Source: an uncultured Actinomycetes bacterium (GTDB lineage: Bacteria > Actinomycetota > Actinomycetes > Nanopelagicales > Nanopelagicaceae). From it: a stretch of DNA of 7,778 nt. The stretch is taken from assembly GCA_903832395.1 (NCBI GenBank), contig CAILBF010000192.1, positions 1 to 7,778 of the forward strand, written 5' to 3'. Made by a program: the position numbers and the translations under genes. Below the pieces are notes generated by a model that saw nothing but the letters and a program-made list of their open reading frames with translations, was not told the origin of the DNA and did no database searches. This document shows, one piece after another, positions 5,482 to 7,778 of the stretch; positions within the stretch are counted from its first letter, which is position 1, and each line of letters opens with the position of its first letter.

Positions 5482-6246
5482 ATGAGTGAGCCAATTCTTT
5501 CTCTGCGAGGAATTAATAAATCTTTCGGCCCCGTTCATGTTTTAAAGGATGTCAATATCGATGCTCATGCCGGTCAAGTGACGGCACTTGTAGGCGATAA
5601 CGGCGCGGGTAAGAGCACTCTCATTAAATGTATTGCCGGTATATATCAAGCCGAAGAGGGCGAATTTTATTTTGAAGGTAAAAAAGTTGAAGTCAACGGA
5701 CCGCGTGATGCTGCCGCCCTTGGAATTGAAATTGTTTATCAGGACTTAGCACTGTGCGATAACTTAGACATTGTCCATAATATGTTTTTAGGACGCGAAG
5801 TTAAAAAGGGTTTTATCTTAAACGAATCAAATATGGAGTCCCTGGCACGCAAGACGCTAGATAGCCTCAGTGTTCGAACCGTTAAATCTATTCGTCAAAC
5901 GGTTTCTTCACTCTCTGGTGGGCAGCGCCAAACGGTTGCAATCGCCCGCGCAGTGTTATGGAACAGCAAAGTCGTGATCTTGGACGAGCCAACTGCAGCT
6001 CTAGGTGTGGCCCAAACCGAGCAGGTTCTTAATTTGGTCCGCCGGTTAGCCGATAATGGTTTGGCCGTTATTTTGATTAGCCACAATTTAAACGATGTCT
6101 TTGAAGTCGCCGACAATATTGCAGCGCTTTATTTGGGCCAGATGGCGGCGCAAGTTAATAAGAATGAAGTGATACCAAGACAAGTTATTGAGTTGATTAC
6201 AACCGGTAAATCCGCTGGTGTTGAGAGTTCAGAGGCTAAGAAATGA
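5482..6246 (+). CDS. xylG: Sugar ABC transporter ATP-binding protein, single nucleotide-binding domain (XylG-like)
   Basis: Cytoplasmic ATPase that powers pentose import through XylH. All ABC motifs are present in its 254 residues: Walker A GDNGAGKST at 38-46, Q-loop Q87, signature LSGGQ at 144-148, Walker B VVILDEP at 164-170 with the catalytic E169, and the switch H201. It has one nucleotide-binding domain, whereas enterobacterial XylG and RbsA are about 500 residues with two. Since the motifs are complete and the gene ends cleanly with ATGA into xylH, this is a natural short form that should work as a homodimer, as in actinobacterial and Frc-type sugar importers. Lysine codons are mixed AAA/AAG, unlike xylF. 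Expression may be reduced relative to xylF by the upstream hairpin. The xylose assignment rests on neighbours; the ATPase alone would only indicate the monosaccharide (CUT2) class. Confidence 0.9.
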   Translation: MSEPILSLRGINKSFGPVHVLKDVNIDAHAGQVTALVGDNGAGKSTLIKCIAGIYQAEEGEFYFEGKKVEVNGPRDAAALGIEIVYQDLALCDNLDIVHNMFLGREVKKGFILNESNMESLARKTLDSLSVRTVKSIRQTVSSLSGGQRQTVAIARAVLWNSKVVILDEPTAALGVAQTEQVLNLVRRLADNGLAVILISHNLNDVFEVADNIAALYLGQMAAQVNKNEVIPRQVIELITTGKSAGVESSEAKK

Positions 6247-7472
6247 GTACCGTGACTGATACTGAAGCAGAGACGGTTTCGCTTAAGAATGTAATGAGTG
6301 ACTACTGGGCGCGCGTAAAAGCCGGTGATATCGGTTCGCTCCCAGCAGTTCTGGGCTTAGTTGCCCTTTGCGCCATCTTTGGTGTTATGTCAGAGTATTT
6401 TTTTACAAGTCGAAATTTTGCTAACTTACTGACTCAAGCTGCACCCGTCATTGTTATCGCGATGGGTTTAATTTTCGTACTTCTATTAGGCGAGATCGAT
6501 CTATCTGCAGGTTATGCCTCTGGAGTGTGTGGGGCCGTGCTCGTCCTATTGGTGACTAACCATGGTGTGCCTTGGTACTTTGCACTCTTAATTTCAATTT
6601 TTATCGGTGCATTGCTTGGTCTGCTGATGGGAAGTTTGGTCTCTCGTATTGGTATTCCATCGTTCGTGGTGACTTTGTCGGCCTTCCTCGCTTTTCAAGG
6701 AATCTTGCTTTTGCTTGCAGGTGAAGGTGGCACAATTCCAATTGCTAATAAGACAATTTTGGCCGTTGAAAACAGCAACTTAACTCCCATGCAGGGTTGG
6801 GTTTTATTTCTAGTTCTTGGAGCGGTTTATATTCTCCTCGGGCTCAATCGAATTAACTCTCGTCGCCGCGCAGGTCTTAAAGCCGAGCTGTTGAAGCTAT
6901 GGGTTATCAAGACTGCTGGACTTCTCATAATTACTGGCGCCGCGGTATATGTTCTAAATCGAGAGCGTGGAAATCCGCCACTCAATGGCACGCGTGGAAT
7001 TCCAATTGTGGCACCAATTATTTTGGCAATCTTAATCGCTGGCACTTTCGTCTTAGGTAATACTCCCTTTGGGCGCCATTTATATGCCGTCGGTGGAAAC
7101 GCCGAAGCTGCACGACGTGCTGGAATTAACGTTAAGCGCGTACGAACAGCTTCATTTGTAATCTGTTCATCATTGGCAGCAATCGCTGGAATGTTCTTCG
7201 CCTCCCGAATGAACTCAATTTCACCATCAACTGGTGGAAGTTCAACGTTGCTATATGCCGTAGGCGCAGCGGTTATTGGTGGAACCTCATTATTCGGTGG
7301 CAAAGGAAAAATGCGCGATGCGATTCTCGGTGGCTTAGTAGTTGCCGTTATTGATAACGGCATGGGCTTACTTGGTTATGGCGCAGGAATTCAATTCCTA
7401 GTCACTGGAGCGGTCTTGTTAGTTTCAGCTAGCGTGGATGCAATTTCACGCCGCGGAAGTATTGCTAACTAG
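6243..7472 (+). CDS. xylH: Sugar ABC transporter permease (XylH-like)
   Basis: Membrane channel subunit of the pentose importer, 409 residues. A soluble N-terminus of about 32 residues precedes hydrophobic segments near 33-50, 65-83, 90-106, 112-134, 140-159, 184-201, 220-237, 253-271, 302-320, 336-352, 360-376 and 383-397. Family marks of the BPD_transp_2 / CUT2 permeases are visible: GEIDLSAG at 83-90, the ATPase-contact loop GGNAEAARRAGI at 284-295 and GGTSLFGGKGK at 346-356. The middle section (about 181-250), with an extra hydrophobic pair and the basic linker NSRRRAGLK, is the kind of insertion that separates XylH-like permeases from the shorter RbsC type. Its ATG overlaps the xylG stop (ATGA), so the two are translationally coupled. 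The stop is 2 bp from the convergent xylA stop. Substrate is inferred from the xyl context. Confidence 0.9.
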   Translation: MSTVTDTEAETVSLKNVMSDYWARVKAGDIGSLPAVLGLVALCAIFGVMSEYFFTSRNFANLLTQAAPVIVIAMGLIFVLLLGEIDLSAGYASGVCGAVLVLLVTNHGVPWYFALLISIFIGALLGLLMGSLVSRIGIPSFVVTLSAFLAFQGILLLLAGEGGTIPIANKTILAVENSNLTPMQGWVLFLVLGAVYILLGLNRINSRRRAGLKAELLKLWVIKTAGLLIITGAAVYVLNRERGNPPLNGTRGIPIVAPIILAILIAGTFVLGNTPFGRHLYAVGGNAEAARRAGINVKRVRTASFVICSSLAAIAGMFFASRMNSISPSTGGSSTLLYAVGAAVIGGTSLFGGKGKMRDAILGGLVVAVIDNGMGLLGYGAGIQFLVTGAVLLVSASVDAISRRGSIAN

Positions 7473-7474
7473 TT

Positions 7475-7778
7475 TTACTTCACTCCCATTAAGTGCTCAA
7501 GGGCTAACTGATCAATGGCTTCATAACCATAACCGCGAGTGCCTGCAGCTTCGACATCGAATGAGTCTTTAGCTAGATCTTTCCATGTCTCCCCTGCATT
7601 AAGTGTTGTCTCGCTAAGGCCTGGAATATTTGATTCAGCCATTGCTGCAATAACTCGAGGGTCGGCACGGAAGGCCAATGCGCGCTCTTTAAGTGCTAAA
7701 TAAGTACGCATATTGGCCGTTGCTGACTCCCAGACGCCCTTGTCGTTTTCAGTACGCCCTGGCTTGTAATCAAAGTGC
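7475..7778 (-). CDS. xylA: Xylose isomerase, C-terminal part (5' end beyond window)
   Basis: It converts D-xylose to D-xylulose in the cytoplasm, the first step after uptake. Only the last 100 residues are in the window, read in one open frame from the right edge to the TAA at 7475-7477. The fragment starts with HFDYKPGRTEND, which matches the conserved block in Streptomyces-type enzymes holding the last metal-ligand aspartate (the D of HFD). It continues with the helical tail MRTYLALKERALAFRADPRV and ends in YEAIDQLALEHLMGVK, as in actinobacterial XylA (about 388 residues). An internal ATG at 7711 is not the start, since the frame and the similarity continue upstream of it. It is convergent with xylH, with only 2 bp between the stop codons, and supports xylose as the importer's substrate. 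Confidence 0.96.
   Translation of the reverse strand, partial: HFDYKPGRTENDKGVWESATANMRTYLALKERALAFRADPRVIAAMAESNIPGLSETTLNAGETWKDLAKDSFDVEAAGTRGYGYEAIDQLALEHLMGVK

Noticed and set aside
6827..7363. 178-codon open frame on the minus strand
   Set aside because: It is antisense to xylH, whose protein has clear family motifs over the same stretch. The translation is rich in P, R and T, has no recognisable domain, and no ribosome binding site was seen.
7475..7711. A separate 78-residue gene beginning at the ATG at 7711
   Set aside because: The frame is open to the window edge and the residues upstream of this ATG match xylose isomerase, so this is an internal methionine of xylA.
1..7778. Mobile elements, CRISPR, tRNA or rRNA genes, defence or toxin-antitoxin systems
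   Set aside because: None seen. Genes are tightly packed housekeeping and sugar-uptake genes with no terminal repeats, integrase or transposase frames, or regularly spaced direct repeats.

Overview
The window looks like a chromosomal segment of an actinobacterium with unusually low G+C (by eye well below the 60-70% typical of the phylum). Two things support this. The order argS-lysA-hom is a classic actinobacterial amino-acid cluster. The xylose isomerase tail is of the compact Streptomyces type. Small-genome freshwater actinobacteria (the acI / Nanopelagicales group) would fit the low G+C, compact spacing and sugar-uptake content, but that placement is inference and cannot be settled from this sequence.

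Left part (1-4096), all on the minus strand: argS (arginyl-tRNA synthetase), lysA (diaminopimelate decarboxylase) and hom (homoserine dehydrogenase, cut by the left window edge inside its C-terminal ACT domain). argS and lysA are 2 nt apart and lysA's ribosome binding site lies inside the last argS codons. hom follows after 33 nt. This is one operon for charging arginine and for making lysine and the homoserine-derived amino acids.

Middle (4097-4279): a 183-bp divergent intergenic region. It carries a candidate leaderless argS promoter, a perfect 14-bp palindrome, a bulged inverted repeat and a perfect 12-bp palindrome overlapping the Shine-Dalgarno of the next gene.

Right part (4280-7472), plus strand: a complete pentose ABC importer with a xylF-like periplasmic-type binding protein, a single-domain ATPase (xylG-like) and a permease (xylH-like). 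xylG and xylH overlap by ATGA. xylF is separated from xylG by 125 bp that hold two tandem RNA hairpins, the second with 22 consecutive pairs and a GAAA loop. Together with the strongly biased codon use of xylF, this suggests that the binding protein is made in large excess over the membrane components. At 7475-7778, convergent on the minus strand and only 2 bp from the xylH stop, is the C-terminal part of xylA (xylose isomerase). It supports D-xylose as the substrate: the importer brings xylose in and XylA converts it to xylulose.

I see no mobile element, CRISPR array, tRNA, rRNA or defence system. All protein genes belong to well-known families. What deserves a second look is the regulatory architecture around xylF and the divergent region, not a new protein system.
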